From the NCBI RefSeq assembly GCF_024172095.1, contig NZ_JAMZDX010000008.1:186001-250000 (forward strand): a DNA stretch of 64,000 bases, given 5' to 3'. Positions 25,838-34,662 of this stretch are shown here, in pieces; position 1 is the first letter of the stretch, and the number at the start of each line of letters is the position of its first letter. Made by a program: the position numbers and the translations under genes. The notes beneath the pieces were generated by a model. It saw nothing but the letters and a program-made list of their open reading frames with translations. It was not told where the DNA came from and searched no databases. Origin of the DNA: Kitasatospora cinereorecta (GTDB lineage: Bacteria > Actinomycetota > Actinomycetes > Streptomycetales > Streptomycetaceae).

Positions 25838-25999
25838 GTGGACTGGAACTACCTCACTCTGGCTCTGCTTGCGTTCTTCGGCCTGCTCGGCCTGGCCGTC
25901 ACACTGGTCATCACGTTCCTTAAGCAGCTTCCCGAGCTTGCGGACGCCCTGCGCAAGGCGATCGACGCCTTCAGGGGATCGGGCGGGCCGACTGCCTAG
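25838..25999 (+). CDS. Small single-pass membrane protein, 53 aa
   Basis: GTG 25838 follows GAAAGG at eight bases. The sequence VDWNYLTLALLAFFGLLGLA continues VTLVITFLKQLPELADALRK and ends GGPTA. One clear TM helix is followed by an amphipathic basic helix. The shape resembles small membrane toxins or regulatory peptides, but it also fits a conjugation accessory peptide. A hairpin follows 10 bases after the stop. Confidence 0.55.
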   Translation: MDWNYLTLALLAFFGLLGLAVTLVITFLKQLPELADALRKAIDAFRGSGGPTA

Positions 26000-26009
26000 T
26001 GAAGCCATG

Positions 26010-26043
26010 GCCGAGACCTGAGCGCGCGGCTCGGGTCTCGGTC
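26010..26043. terminator. Hairpin between convergent small genes
   Basis: GCCGAGACCTGAGC pairs with GCTCGGGTCTCGGTC (one mismatch/wobble) around GCGCG. Located directly after the 53-residue gene and at the end of a leftward frame, so it could terminate both. Confidence 0.65.
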
Positions 26044-26308
26044 AGAACATGCCGCCGGTCAGGAAGTGCACCGACAGCCAGGCCAGGAACGCAAGCAGCG
26101 TGAAGCGCGCCGGCGGAGCCAGCCGTTGGGCAGGCGGCCCTGGGGCCGGCCCGCGCGGGCGGCGCCGTGGGGCGCGCTGCTCCGCCCATCTCGCCGGAAG
26201 GGGAGTTGCGGGACGGGAACGCGCCTGGGGAAGCCCGCACAGCCGGTCTAGGTCACGGCGATACGGGCGGGACGAGACGGAATGTACGGGCCCGACACAG
26301 CCGATCAA
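26042..26308 (-). CDS. Possible short membrane protein behind promoter copy B
   Basis: A reverse frame ends with LAPPARFTLLAFLAWLSVHF then LTGGMF, a convincing C-terminal TM helix preceded by a Pro/Arg-rich segment. The only ATG nearby (about 26187) is in a different frame, so the start is unclear: either a rare start codon or a frameshift. The conserved promoter/leader copy B lies immediately upstream, which supports expression of something here. Confidence 0.3.
   Translation of the reverse strand: MIGCVGPVHSVSSRPYRRDLDRLCGLPQARSRPATPLPARWAEQRAPRRRPRGPAPGPPAQRLAPPARFTLLAFLAWLSVHFLTGGMF
26236..26307 (-). promoter_or_regulatory. Dispersed promoter/leader, copy B
   Basis: Reverse strand: TTGATC (26307-26302), 16 bases, TACATT (26285-26280), then CCGTCTCGTCCCGCCC and, 17 bases on, ACCGGCTGTGCGGG. 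Nearly identical to copies A, C and D in both promoter and leader. Confidence 0.7.
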
Positions 26309-26434
26309 CCTCCGTGTAGGCCGGCGACCGGCGGGCCGGCGCCCGGCCGCTGGCCCGCCGAACGGGGACGCAGCAAGTCAGGTAGGCCGGCCACCGCCCG
26401 GGGCTTCGTCCGGGCCGCTCCACTCCCCCGGTCG

Positions 26435-27061
26435 TCAGTCTCGGCCCGTGACATGGTGCGCGTGGACGAAAACACTGCTCCCGCCCGGAGTGCGGCGCAG
26501 CACCGCGTTGACGCCGCCGTAGCGCGACCACTCGTCCAAGAACCGCTGGCGGGTGCGCCGATCGAGGTCAAGCCCCGCGCCCGCGAGAGCCATAGCGAAC
26601 TCGGGGTCGGTCAGGCCGGTGGGGCCGGCCGCGAACAGCACCGCAAGGGCCTGGTCCTCGATCTCCTCCTCGGCCTTCCGCACGGTCTCGCGTTCCATCT
26701 TCTCGGCGTCGAGACGTTCCTGGTGGGCAGTGGAAGCCTTGGTGCCCTCGACCGCTTCGGCCTCCAGGAGGTCGGCGAGGCGGGTCACCCCTGCGGCAAT
26801 CTGGTCCGCTCCGGCGAGTCCGGACTCCGCGCGGGCGGCGGCGGCCAGAGCCTCGGCGGCGGCGGAGAACGCCTGAGCGTCGGCGTGCAATTCGGCCTTC
26901 GCCGCCGGGTGGGCGTTGCGGGCAGCGAGAAGGGCTGCGGTGTACGCCTGCCGGGCGGCCATCCCGGCGAGGGTGGCGGTGCCGTATTGCTGGAGCTCGG
27001 CGAGAGTTGCCGGGCCGGCGTGGACGTGGGTGAAGGCATCGGTCAGCGAGGGGTCGGTCAT
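26435..27061 (-). CDS. Ala/Glu-rich coiled-coil protein, unknown
   Basis: 208 residues from ATG 27061, with AAGGA about ten bases upstream. The N-terminal 150 residues are nearly all helical (GTATLAGMAARQAYTAALLA; SAAAEALAAAARAES; TAHQERLDAEKMERETVRKA EEEIEDQ), predicting a long coiled coil; a compact C-terminal part (GLTDPEFAMALAGAGLDLDR; RQRFLDEWSRYGGVNAVLRR) looks like a winged-helix-like or wHTH domain. Possibly a DNA-associated structural protein. It is driven by promoter copy C. Confidence 0.65.
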   Translation of the reverse strand: MTDPSLTDAFTHVHAGPATLAELQQYGTATLAGMAARQAYTAALLAARNAHPAAKAELHADAQAFSAAAEALAAAARAESGLAGADQIAAGVTRLADLLEAEAVEGTKASTAHQERLDAEKMERETVRKAEEEIEDQALAVLFAAGPTGLTDPEFAMALAGAGLDLDRRTRQRFLDEWSRYGGVNAVLRRTPGGSSVFVHAHHVTGRD

Positions 27062-27169
27062 GGTTCGGTTGTCCTTATCGGAATGAAGCGGGCGGTTGTG
27101 ACGCGAGGACAGGCGCCCCGGGACGGCACAGGGCGCCCCAACGGTGGAGGGGGAAGCGCCCGGAGCGCC

Positions 27170-27243
27170 CCGCACAGCCGGTACGTGCCTAGCCACATGG
27201 GCGGGACAGGACGGAAACGTACGGGCCTGATGCGGCCGATCAA
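27170..27243 (-). promoter_or_regulatory. Dispersed promoter/leader, copy C
   Basis: Reverse strand: TTGATC (27243-27238), 16 bases, TACGTT (27221-27216), then the GTCCCGCCC block and, 16 bases on, ACCGGCTGTGCGGG. The start of the coiled-coil gene lies about 155 bases downstream of the -10. Confidence 0.7.
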
Positions 27244-27249
27244 CCCCGG

Positions 27250-27692
27250 AGGGACAACCCCGGACGGAGCTCGACACCTCGCGGCGCTGGCACAACCGTT
27301 CACGACCCTGCTGCGGCCTGGCGGCGCGAGGCGGTGGGCCATGAACGGGTTCCCGGCCACCGGGCCCGGCCGCCACGCGACGGCCCAGGAAGAAGGCGGG
27401 GTGCTGTGTGGCGGCCACACGCCGGCGCGGGCGGTTCCACGTGCGGCGGGCGGCCGCAGGCAGTGCCGGGCGGCGGGAGGTGCCGGGTGGCAGCACACCC
27501 CGAGGCAAGGCCGCGGCCCAACGGTCACAACAGCGGCAGGCGTATGGGCAGCGGGCAGCGGGAGGTACACCCCACCCGAGCCGGGAAGGGAGGCACGGGG
27601 GAACTGCTCCGCGCATGGCAGCCTGCGGTCCTGACGGAGATCTTCCGCGAAGCCCGTACCCGGGTGGGTGCGCTCCTCTATCGTCGGACGGC
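27250..27692. other. Upstream region of lipase/caspase operon, no gene
   Basis: About 440 bases between the leftward promoter copy C and the lipase start. A + strand frame is open but Arg/Gly/Pro-rich and without ribosome site, so I do not extend the lipase into it. I see no clear -35/-10 pair for the + strand; the promoter of the defence-like operon remains unidentified. Confidence 0.35.
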
Positions 27693-29225
27693 ATGGGGAC
27701 GGTGGGGGCTGACGGGTGGGCGCACAGGGCGGCATTCGCGGGGATGCCGCCGGTGTTCGACGATCGGACCCGGGACGCGTGTGTGGTGGTGCCGGGCATC
27801 ATGGGCAGTGTCCTTGAGGACACCGCGACGGGCCGCCCGCTGTGGGGCGTCGATCTCGCGACGCTCACCGGCGCGCTGAGCGGCGATGCCCTGTTCACGG
27901 CCCTGCGGGCGGATGCCCAGGAGCAGGCAGCCGATGCCAACGCTGCCCGGCAGGCTCCGCTGACTCGCATCCGCGCCACCGGACTGCTAGCGAAGCCGTG
28001 GTGGCTGCCCGTCTTCCAGGGCCTCGACCCCTACAGCGAGGCGATCAGGTCTCTCCAAGGGGTTGTGCTGGCACAGGAGGCGGTGGAGCCATTCCCCTAC
28101 GACTGGCGTCTGGCGGTCTCCTACAACGGCGCACTGCTGGCCCGTAGGGCCCGCGCGCACCTCGAGTTGTGGCGGGAGCGGGTGGCGGCGGTGCCCGGGT
28201 GGCGGGTGGGAGGCGAGGCGCGGCCGAGGCTGGTGTTCGTGGCGCACTCGATGGGCGGGCTCGTGGTGCGAGCCGCATTGGAGCAGGACCCGGAGCTCGC
28301 CGCCGACACCCGGGCAGTGGTCACCGTCGGCACGCCGTTCCTGGGCTCAGTGAAGTCCGTCCTGGCGCTGAATCTCCTGCACGCCCAGGCGAAGCCGGTG
28401 CGGCTGGTGCGGAGGGTGCAGGCGATGGCGGCGACTCTGCCCGGTGTCCACGACCTGCTGCCCGGCTACCGCTGCCTGGACCGCGGCCTCGACGTGGAGC
28501 GGCTCACCGCCGGTGATGTCGCCCGGTTCGGCGGCGACCGGGACCTGGCCGCCCGCTCCCTGACTGAGCACGCACGCCACCGCACGAACGGGTACCTGCT
28601 GCCGGGGCACCGGGCGGTTGTTGGCGAGGCCCAGCCGACCGTGCAGACTCTGGAAGAACAGCGAGCCGACCTCTCGGTGGTCGCGGGTCGCAGACACGCC
28701 TTCGACGTCGGCGCCGACGGTGAACTCGTATGCAACCCGGCCACCGGCATCCCGGCGCGCCGCGACGCCTCCGGCGACGGCACCGTCCACATGCCCTCCG
28801 CCCGCTCCGGCACCGAAGCTGTGCACTACGTCTTCGGCCAGCATGGCACGCTGATGTGCCACGACGAGGTCCTGCGGCAGATCCGCCGCATCGCACTGGA
28901 ACGCCCGCAGCGGCCCGACCTCGGCGAGGGCACCGGCAACGGGCCCGGTCTAGAGACCCCCCAACTCGGCGGGACGCTCGGACAGCCGCTCACTCTCACC
29001 GTCACCGGCCTGGAGTCTCCGGCCGGGTTGAGCCTGAGCGTGCGCTCGGCGACCACCGGCCGCCCCGGCCACCCCCTGTCCCTGCGCCGCGACCCGGACC
29101 GCACGGATGGGGCCGTGTCGGCCCGGTTCACCGCGGACGCGCCTGACCTCTACCGCGTCACCTTGAACACCGGCCGGCACCAGCCCATCACCCAATTCGT
29201 CCTCGTCACGCAACCCGACGCCTGA
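27693..29225 (+). CDS. LCAT/lipase-like alpha/beta hydrolase, partner of caspase-STAND gene
   Basis: 510 residues from ATG 27693 (an alternative ATG is at 27744; both ribosome sites are weak). The core matches lecithin:cholesterol acyltransferase-like lipases: CVVVPGIMGSVLED near residue 30, PFPYDWRLAVSYN (134-146), nucleophile elbow FVAHSMGGLVV with Ser186, TVGTPFLGSVKS, acid in SGDGTVHMPSA (Asp362) and a His in FGQHGTLMCHDEV (His384 or His390). A beta-rich C-terminal domain of about 100 residues follows (LTVTGLESPAGLSLSVRSAT). No signal peptide, so it acts in the cytosol or on the inner membrane face. It ends 15 bases before the caspase-STAND-WD40 gene, implying cotranscription. As part of an immune-like pair it could be a membrane-lipid-degrading effector. 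Confidence 0.8.
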   Translation: MGTVGADGWAHRAAFAGMPPVFDDRTRDACVVVPGIMGSVLEDTATGRPLWGVDLATLTGALSGDALFTALRADAQEQAADANAARQAPLTRIRATGLLAKPWWLPVFQGLDPYSEAIRSLQGVVLAQEAVEPFPYDWRLAVSYNGALLARRARAHLELWRERVAAVPGWRVGGEARPRLVFVAHSMGGLVVRAALEQDPELAADTRAVVTVGTPFLGSVKSVLALNLLHAQAKPVRLVRRVQAMAATLPGVHDLLPGYRCLDRGLDVERLTAGDVARFGGDRDLAARSLTEHARHRTNGYLLPGHRAVVGEAQPTVQTLEEQRADLSVVAGRRHAFDVGADGELVCNPATGIPARRDASGDGTVHMPSARSGTEAVHYVFGQHGTLMCHDEVLRQIRRIALERPQRPDLGEGTGNGPGLETPQLGGTLGQPLTLTVTGLESPAGLSLSVRSATTGRPGHPLSLRRDPDRTDGAVSARFTADAPDLYRVTLNTGRHQPITQFVLVTQPDA

Positions 29226-29240
29226 ACTTGGTAGGCCACC

Positions 29241-32200
29241 ATGACCAGACTTACCGAACCAGGTCACACGCCGCCCGCGGGCCCAGGCAGCGACTTGGTT
29301 GTCACGTCCTCCAGAGGTAGTGGCATCGAGCTGTTCCCGATCAACTTCACTGCGTACCGGCACCACGACGACTTGGACACCGAGCAGCACGTGCGGGCGA
29401 TCGCCGACCTGCTCGCTCCCTACGGTGTGCGCACCACCGAGTGGCTCGTGTCGGCCGAGGAGCGGAACCGGCAGCGGGTCGAGGAGCGGTTGGCCAGTTG
29501 GGCGGGAGGGTCGGTCTCACCAGCTGACGGTACCGTTCTTTACTGGGTCGGCCATGGCACCGCTCGCCACCTCGCCCACCATCAGACCCCGGCACCGATC
29601 ACCCACGGCGTCACGCCGTACGACATCGCTCAGGCCGTCGGCGACCGCCAGGGGCACCCCGGCAACGAGGACAGCTGGGCGATCGTCATCCTCGATGCCT
29701 GCTTCTCCAAGAGCTTCGCCCGAGAGGTCCACAAGGAGCTCTTCACCCATTACGGCGCCGCCGCCCGGTACCTGCTGCTGTCCACCGCAGCGGAGGGGTT
29801 CACCGAACTCGGTGCCTTCACCGAGGCTCTACACCGGGCCCTGCACGCCACGTTTCCCACCCAGCGGTTCATCGGCCTGTCCACCCTCGGACGCGCACTC
29901 GCCAGCCGCCTCCGCGGATTCGTCGACGACCTCACCATCGACGACGACCGCGACCAGTTAGTCCGTCTCACCCCCGCCGCGGCGACAGCCGTCTCCGCCC
30001 CGCTGGACCAGATCGCCGAGATTCAGGCCGTCATCGACCAGTTGCCCGCCGACGAGATCCAGGCCGTCATCGACCAGTTGCCCGCCGACGAGCAGCGGCA
30101 CTTCGTCCCGAAGGCATCCGGTGCCGAACTCGGCGAACTCGCCTGGTACTTCCACGGCCGCACCATCCAACGTGACGAGATCCTCCACTGGCTCAACACC
30201 GCCACCAGCGGCGTCCTGGTGGTTACCGGCCCCGCTGGCGCCGGCAAGTCGGCCCTCCTCGGCCACGTCCTCCTGCACACCAACACCCGCCTGCGCGACG
30301 TCCTGATCCGGCACGGGCACTTCACCGCGCTTCCTCCCGGCATCCCCTGCCCCGAGGACCCGTTCGACCTCACTGTCCACCTCGCCGGCCTCAGCCTCGC
30401 TCGCGTCCTGTACCTCGTCGCCGATGCCGCCGGTCTCACCGGCCTCGCCCAGGCGGCCACTCGCGGACAGCACTTCGCCGACGTCATCGCCCAGCTTCTC
30501 GCCGCGTTGCGCGACCGGCAGGAGCCGCTGACTCTGCTCTTCGACGCCCTCGATGAAGCCGAACAACCCCTGCTCGTCGCCGACCAGCTCTTGCGCCCCC
30601 TCGCTGCGCTGTCGGGCGTCCGCCTGATCGTCGGCACCCGCCGCTCCACCCGCGAAGGCCCCGACCAGCCGACTTCCGCTGACAGCGACCTTCTCGACGC
30701 CCTGCGCCCTAGCCTCAGCACCTTGCACGGGCCGGCCACCGGCCGACTGCCGGACGTCGAGGTGACCCGGGATCCGGAAGCCATCGCCTCATACCTGCGT
30801 GCCAAGCTCGACGCCGCCAAGGAGCGAGGCGCCCTCGTCGCCGACGACACCCTGATCGCTGAGGCAGTCCGCCGTCTCGTCACCGACCAACGGCAGAACG
30901 GCGCCGAACCGCAGCAGTTCCTCTACGCCCGCCTCGCCGCCCACGAGCTCCTCAACGACCCTGCGCTCCTGGCGGACCCCACCCTGTTGGTCGGCCGCAC
31001 CCACCGCGAACTCTTCACCCGTGCCCTCGAACGCCTACACCGCACCAACCCCCACTACACTCCGCTGCTCCGGGCCCTCGGCCTTGCCCAGGGCCGTGGT
31101 CTGCCCGACCAGGACGACATCTGGGCCACTGCCGCCGACGCCCTCGCACCCGACTCCGCCCCGACTAGGGACAGCATCCCCGGCCTACTCCGTGACGCCG
31201 CCCCCTACCTCGCCCTCGATCACGAGTCCGGCCAGAGTGTCTACCGCCTCGCCCACCGGACCTTCACCGAACACTTCACCACCGCCCCCGACACGGACCA
31301 GGCCCACGCGGCCATCACCACCGCCTTGGCCCGCCACACTCGCCACACCCTCCGGCGCCAGAGCGAACGCGATGCCGCGTCGGAGCCACCGGACGTCAGC
31401 CCTTACACCTGCCATCACCTCGCTGCCCACGCCCGTCTCGGACACACCGCCGGAGGCATGACAGCCCTCGCTAACCACCTGGACGTCCTCGACACCCTCG
31501 ACCTCACCAGCATCACCACCAACGTCCTGCACCACGGCCTCAACCCCAACGTGCTGCCACCGGCCATCGCCGGCACCGTCCTCTTCCAGCACCACGCCCG
31601 CGAAACCGCCCCCGGCCAGGAGCGCTACGCCGCCACCACATGGCGCCGCTGGTGGAGACGCCTGGGCACCACCTACATCCAGAGCACCCCGCCCCCTACC
31701 GAACCTCACGCCCACTACAGCGGACAGTGGATTCCCACCCTCGTCTCCGGTGCCCTCGGACGCCGCCAGCTCCACCTCCAACTCACCGGCCACAGCGGCT
31801 CGGTGAACGCGGTGGCGGTGTTCACCGCACCCGACGGCACCCCCCGCCTCGCTTCGGCCGGCAATGACGGGACGGTACGGATCTGGGATCCGGCCACCGG
31901 CGCCCAAGTCGGCGAGCCCCTCACCGGCCACGACGACTGGGTGAACGCGGTGGCGGTGTTCACCGCACCCGACGGCACCCCCCACCTGGCCACCGGCGGC
32001 GACGACGGGACGGTACGGATCTGGGATCCGGCCACCGGCGCCCAAGTCGGCGAGCCCCTCACCGGCCACGACGGCCGGGTGAACGCGGTGGCGGTGTTCA
32101 CCGCACCCGACGGCACCCCCCACCTGGCCACCGGCGGCGACGACGGGACGGTACGGATCTGGAACCCGGCCACCGGCGCCCAAGTCGGCGAGCCCCTCAC

Positions 32201-33812
32201 CAGCCTCAACGTCCAGGTGGAGGTGGTGGCCGTGTTCACCGCACCCGACGGCACCCCCCACCTGGCCACCGGCGGCGACGACGGGACGGTACGGATCTGG
32301 AACCCGGCCACCGGCGCCCAAGTCGGCGAGCCCCTCACCAGCCTCAACGTCCAGGTGGAGGTGGTGGCCGTGTTCACCGCACCCGACGGCACCCCCCGCC
32401 TCGCCACCGCCAGCCTTGACAAGACGGTACGGATCTGGAACCCGACCACCGGCAACCAAGTCGGCGAGCCCCTCACCGTCCGCCGCGGCTGGGTGCAGGC
32501 AGTGGTGGTGTTCACCGCACCCGACGGCACCCCCCGCCTCGCTTCAGCCGGCAATGACGACACAGTGCGGATCTGGGACCCGGCCACCGGCACCCAAGTC
32601 GGCGAGCCCCTCACCGACCCCACTGGCGCGGCGGGGGCGGCAGCGGTGTTCACCGCACTCGACGGCACCCCCCGCCTCGCCACCGGCAGCCACGACGGGA
32701 CGGTACGGATCTGGAACCCGGCCACCGGCAACCAAGTCGGCGAGCTCACCGGCCACGACGGCCCGACGGGGGCGGTGACGGCGTTCACCGCACTCGACGG
32801 CACCCCTCGGCTCGCCACCGGCGGCGACGACGGGACGGTGCGGATCTGGAACCCGGCCACCGGCGCTCAGAGAGGCGGATCCCTCGCCAGCTACGACAGA
32901 TGGGTGAACGCGGTGGCGGTGTTCTCCGCATCTGACGGCACGCCCCGCATTGCTTCGGCCAGAAATGACGGGACGGTGCGGATCTGGAACCCCGCCACCG
33001 GCGCCCAAGTGGGCGCGCCCCTCACCGGCCACAGCGGCCCGCTGCGGGCGATGGCGGTGTTCACCGCACCCGACGGCACCCCCCGGCTGGCCACCGGCGG
33101 CGACGACGGGACGGTGCGGATCTGGGATCCGGCCACCGGCGCTCAGAGAAGCAGGCCCCTCGCCCGCCACGGCTTCCCGCTACGGGCGATGGCGGTGTTC
33201 ACCGCACCCGACGGCACCCCCCGCCTCGCCATCGCCGGCAGCGATGCGGCGGTGCGGATATGGAACCCCGCCACCGGCACTCAGGACCGCGAGCCCCTCG
33301 CTGGCAACGCCGGTGCGATGGTCGTGTTGACCACGCCCGAAGGCATCCCCCGACTGGCCACCGGCAGTGACGATGGGACGGTGCGGATCTGGGATCCAGC
33401 CACTGGCACGCAAGTAGGCAAGCCCCTCGCCGGCCACCGCACCTGGGTGGAAGCGGTGACGGCGTTCTCCGCATCTGACGGCACGCCCCGCATTGCTTCG
33501 GCAAGCAACGACGGGACGGTGCGAATCTGGAACCCCGCCACCGGCACCCAAGTGGGCGAGCCCCTCACCGGCCACCGTCGCTGGGTTCGGGCAGTAGCCG
33601 CGTTCGCAGCGCCCGACGGGACCCCCCGTCTCGCCACCGGCGGCGACGACGGGACGGTGCGGATCTGGAACCCGCGCACCCGAACTGAACACGTACTTCC
33701 TTTGGAGGACGTAGTCCTGACACTGACAGCGGGCCGCGGCCTGCTCATAGCAGGCACCGCATCCGGCCATCTCGTAATCGATGTGTCATCCGTACCCACC
33801 AACATCACATGA
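29241..33812 (+). CDS. Caspase-like protease / STAND NTPase / WD40 receptor protein
   Basis: 1523 residues from ATG 29241 (GGTAGG five bases upstream). Residues about 25-230 form a caspase-like peptidase domain with catalytic His105 (LYWVGHGTARH) and Cys154 (VILDACFSKS). A linker with a 12-residue tandem duplication (residues 260-283) leads to a STAND/NACHT-type NTPase: Walker A GPAGAGKS (330-337), Walker B TLLFDALDEAE (431-441), then a winged-helix/ARM region (VYRLAHRTFTEHF near 670). From residue 848 there are 14 WD40 blades of 46 residues. The order effector-STAND-sensor is that of NLR-like bacterial immunity proteins, in which ligand binding to the repeats triggers the protease. It follows the lipase gene by 15 bases. 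No membrane segment. Target unknown. Confidence 0.9.
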   Translation: MTRLTEPGHTPPAGPGSDLVVTSSRGSGIELFPINFTAYRHHDDLDTEQHVRAIADLLAPYGVRTTEWLVSAEERNRQRVEERLASWAGGSVSPADGTVLYWVGHGTARHLAHHQTPAPITHGVTPYDIAQAVGDRQGHPGNEDSWAIVILDACFSKSFAREVHKELFTHYGAAARYLLLSTAAEGFTELGAFTEALHRALHATFPTQRFIGLSTLGRALASRLRGFVDDLTIDDDRDQLVRLTPAAATAVSAPLDQIAEIQAVIDQLPADEIQAVIDQLPADEQRHFVPKASGAELGELAWYFHGRTIQRDEILHWLNTATSGVLVVTGPAGAGKSALLGHVLLHTNTRLRDVLIRHGHFTALPPGIPCPEDPFDLTVHLAGLSLARVLYLVADAAGLTGLAQAATRGQHFADVIAQLLAALRDRQEPLTLLFDALDEAEQPLLVADQLLRPLAALSGVRLIVGTRRSTREGPDQPTSADSDLLDALRPSLSTLHGPATGRLPDVEVTRDPEAIASYLRAKLDAAKERGALVADDTLIAEAVRRLVTDQRQNGAEPQQFLYARLAAHELLNDPALLADPTLLVGRTHRELFTRALERLHRTNPHYTPLLRALGLAQGRGLPDQDDIWATAADALAPDSAPTRDSIPGLLRDAAPYLALDHESGQSVYRLAHRTFTEHFTTAPDTDQAHAAITTALARHTRHTLRRQSERDAASEPPDVSPYTCHHLAAHARLGHTAGGMTALANHLDVLDTLDLTSITTNVLHHGLNPNVLPPAIAGTVLFQHHARETAPGQERYAATTWRRWWRRLGTTYIQSTPPPTEPHAHYSGQWIPTLVSGALGRRQLHLQLTGHSGSVNAVAVFTAPDGTPRLASAGNDGTVRIWDPATGAQVGEPLTGHDDWVNAVAVFTAPDGTPHLATGGDDGTVRIWDPATGAQVGEPLTGHDGRVNAVAVFTAPDGTPHLATGGDDGTVRIWNPATGAQVGEPLTSLNVQVEVVAVFTAPDGTPHLATGGDDGTVRIWNPATGAQVGEPLTSLNVQVEVVAVFTAPDGTPRLATASLDKTVRIWNPTTGNQVGEPLTVRRGWVQAVVVFTAPDGTPRLASAGNDDTVRIWDPATGTQVGEPLTDPTGAAGAAAVFTALDGTPRLATGSHDGTVRIWNPATGNQVGELTGHDGPTGAVTAFTALDGTPRLATGGDDGTVRIWNPATGAQRGGSLASYDRWVNAVAVFSASDGTPRIASARNDGTVRIWNPATGAQVGAPLTGHSGPLRAMAVFTAPDGTPRLATGGDDGTVRIWDPATGAQRSRPLARHGFPLRAMAVFTAPDGTPRLAIAGSDAAVRIWNPATGTQDREPLAGNAGAMVVLTTPEGIPRLATGSDDGTVRIWDPATGTQVGKPLAGHRTWVEAVTAFSASDGTPRIASASNDGTVRIWNPATGTQVGEPLTGHRRWVRAVAAFAAPDGTPRLATGGDDGTVRIWNPRTRTEHVLPLEDVVLTLTAGRGLLIAGTASGHLVIDVSSVPTNIT
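30018..30089 (+). repeat. 36-bp tandem duplication in caspase-STAND linker
   Basis: Two adjacent 36-base units, differing at one or two bases, encode EIQAVIDQLPAD twice in the linker between protease and NTPase. Exact duplication indicates a recent event and may alter linker length or a cleavage site. Confidence 0.9.
31782..33702 (+). repeat. Fourteen 138-bp repeats encoding WD40 blades
   Basis: Units of 138 bp starting at 31782, 31920 and 32058 and continuing to about 33700; each encodes L-T-G-H...AVFTAPDGTPRLATGGDDG-like sequence then TVRIWNPATG. One unit (about 33300) is shorter by two to three codons. Many units are almost identical at DNA level; the fourth and fifth share an identical stretch of more than 60 bases. 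Fourteen blades would make two seven-bladed propellers. Confidence 0.92.
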
Positions 33813-33828
33813 TCGCCATGGGGCTCCG

Positions 33829-34662
33829 TCAGGCACGGTGCTCCGCGGTGGCACGCAGCTCTCGTGTGCGCTCCGCAAGTTGGTCAAGGGTCAGCTTGGC
33901 GGTGACATCGGTGAGGGCGCCGGAGGTGCTACCGTCCGCCCAGGCGCAGGCCGCCAGGGGGCGATCGCCGTCGTGCAGGAGCGCACAGGCGATGGCTCCG
34001 CCGAGGGGGCCCGGGTCGAAGGTCTGCAGGTCGGTGACGGGGGTGCCGTCGCTGAGCGCGCCCGGGCCGCTGGGAGAGTAGCCGCCGAGCATCAGGGTGG
34101 TGGCCCGGGCGGCGTCGCCGATCGAGGCGTTCACCGCGGTCACCAGCAGCTCGGCCTGACCCAGTCCGGTCGCTCCGGGCTGCCCGTACGCCGTCATCTC
34201 CGCGCTCCGGACGGCAAGCAGTCGGGCGGTGTCCCGGAGGAAATCGGCCCGCATCGCTGCCAGGTTCCCGTCGTCCGCCACCCGGGGGAGCCCGCCGAAC
34301 TCCGCGGGCAGCGCCACGGTCCGCTGCTCCTCCTGTCCGTCGGCGGCGTCGATAGCGAGGACCGCGGCGCCCAGCACCGCAGCGCACGCGACGGCGAAGG
34401 CCAACGGCTTCGGAGAGACCTTCCGGTACCAGGGCAGTGGCGGCTGGGGCTGCTCAGCTGCGGCCCAGACCGCCCGCAGTCCCTCCAGAGCGCCATCCGT
34501 CCGCTCCACGCCATCGTGGATAGCGCTTCCAGTCTCTGGCACTACATCTCCCCGGTGGATGAACGCCGGCCATCGAACTCGGCGGCCCGCGCACTCTACA
34601 GCCCATCTGACCTCGGCGAACACGAAGTCCTCGATCGGGGGAACCAGGCGGCCGTCCTGCAC
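33829..34662 (-). CDS. Single-pass membrane protein downstream of caspase-STAND gene
   Basis: 277 residues if GTG 34662 is the start (weak site). Residues about 1-90 are cytosolic (PPIEDFVFAEVRWAVECAGR; VPETGSAIHDGVERTDGALE), a TM helix follows (LAFAVACAAVLGAAVLAIDA) and about 160 residues lie outside (MTAYGQPGATGLGQAELLVT; CALLHDGDRPLAACAWADGS). In the next frame just upstream (34690-34870) a natural-looking stretch (ARTAQFASAVTSACDRLAAT then PDVDRELDGR) suggests that the original N-terminus is separated by a frameshift. It converges on the caspase-STAND gene with 16 bases between stops. No family recognised. Confidence 0.5.
   Translation of the reverse strand: MQDGRLVPPIEDFVFAEVRWAVECAGRRVRWPAFIHRGDVVPETGSAIHDGVERTDGALEGLRAVWAAAEQPQPPLPWYRKVSPKPLAFAVACAAVLGAAVLAIDAADGQEEQRTVALPAEFGGLPRVADDGNLAAMRADFLRDTARLLAVRSAEMTAYGQPGATGLGQAELLVTAVNASIGDAARATTLMLGGYSPSGPGALSDGTPVTDLQTFDPGPLGGAIACALLHDGDRPLAACAWADGSTSGALTDVTAKLTLDQLAERTRELRATAEHRA

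Noticed and set aside
27408..27692. Longer N-terminus for the lipase
   Set aside because: The added 95 residues are Arg/Gly/Ser-rich without family similarity or ribosome site, and overlap the upstream spacer.
31782..33702. CRISPR-like periodic repeats
   Set aside because: Period 138 bp, in-frame and encoding WD40 blades, with no spacer structure.
31715..33808. Several long repetitive open frames antisense to the WD40 region
   Set aside because: They exist because the 138-bp repeats keep any frame open; no starts with ribosome sites and no independent protein character.
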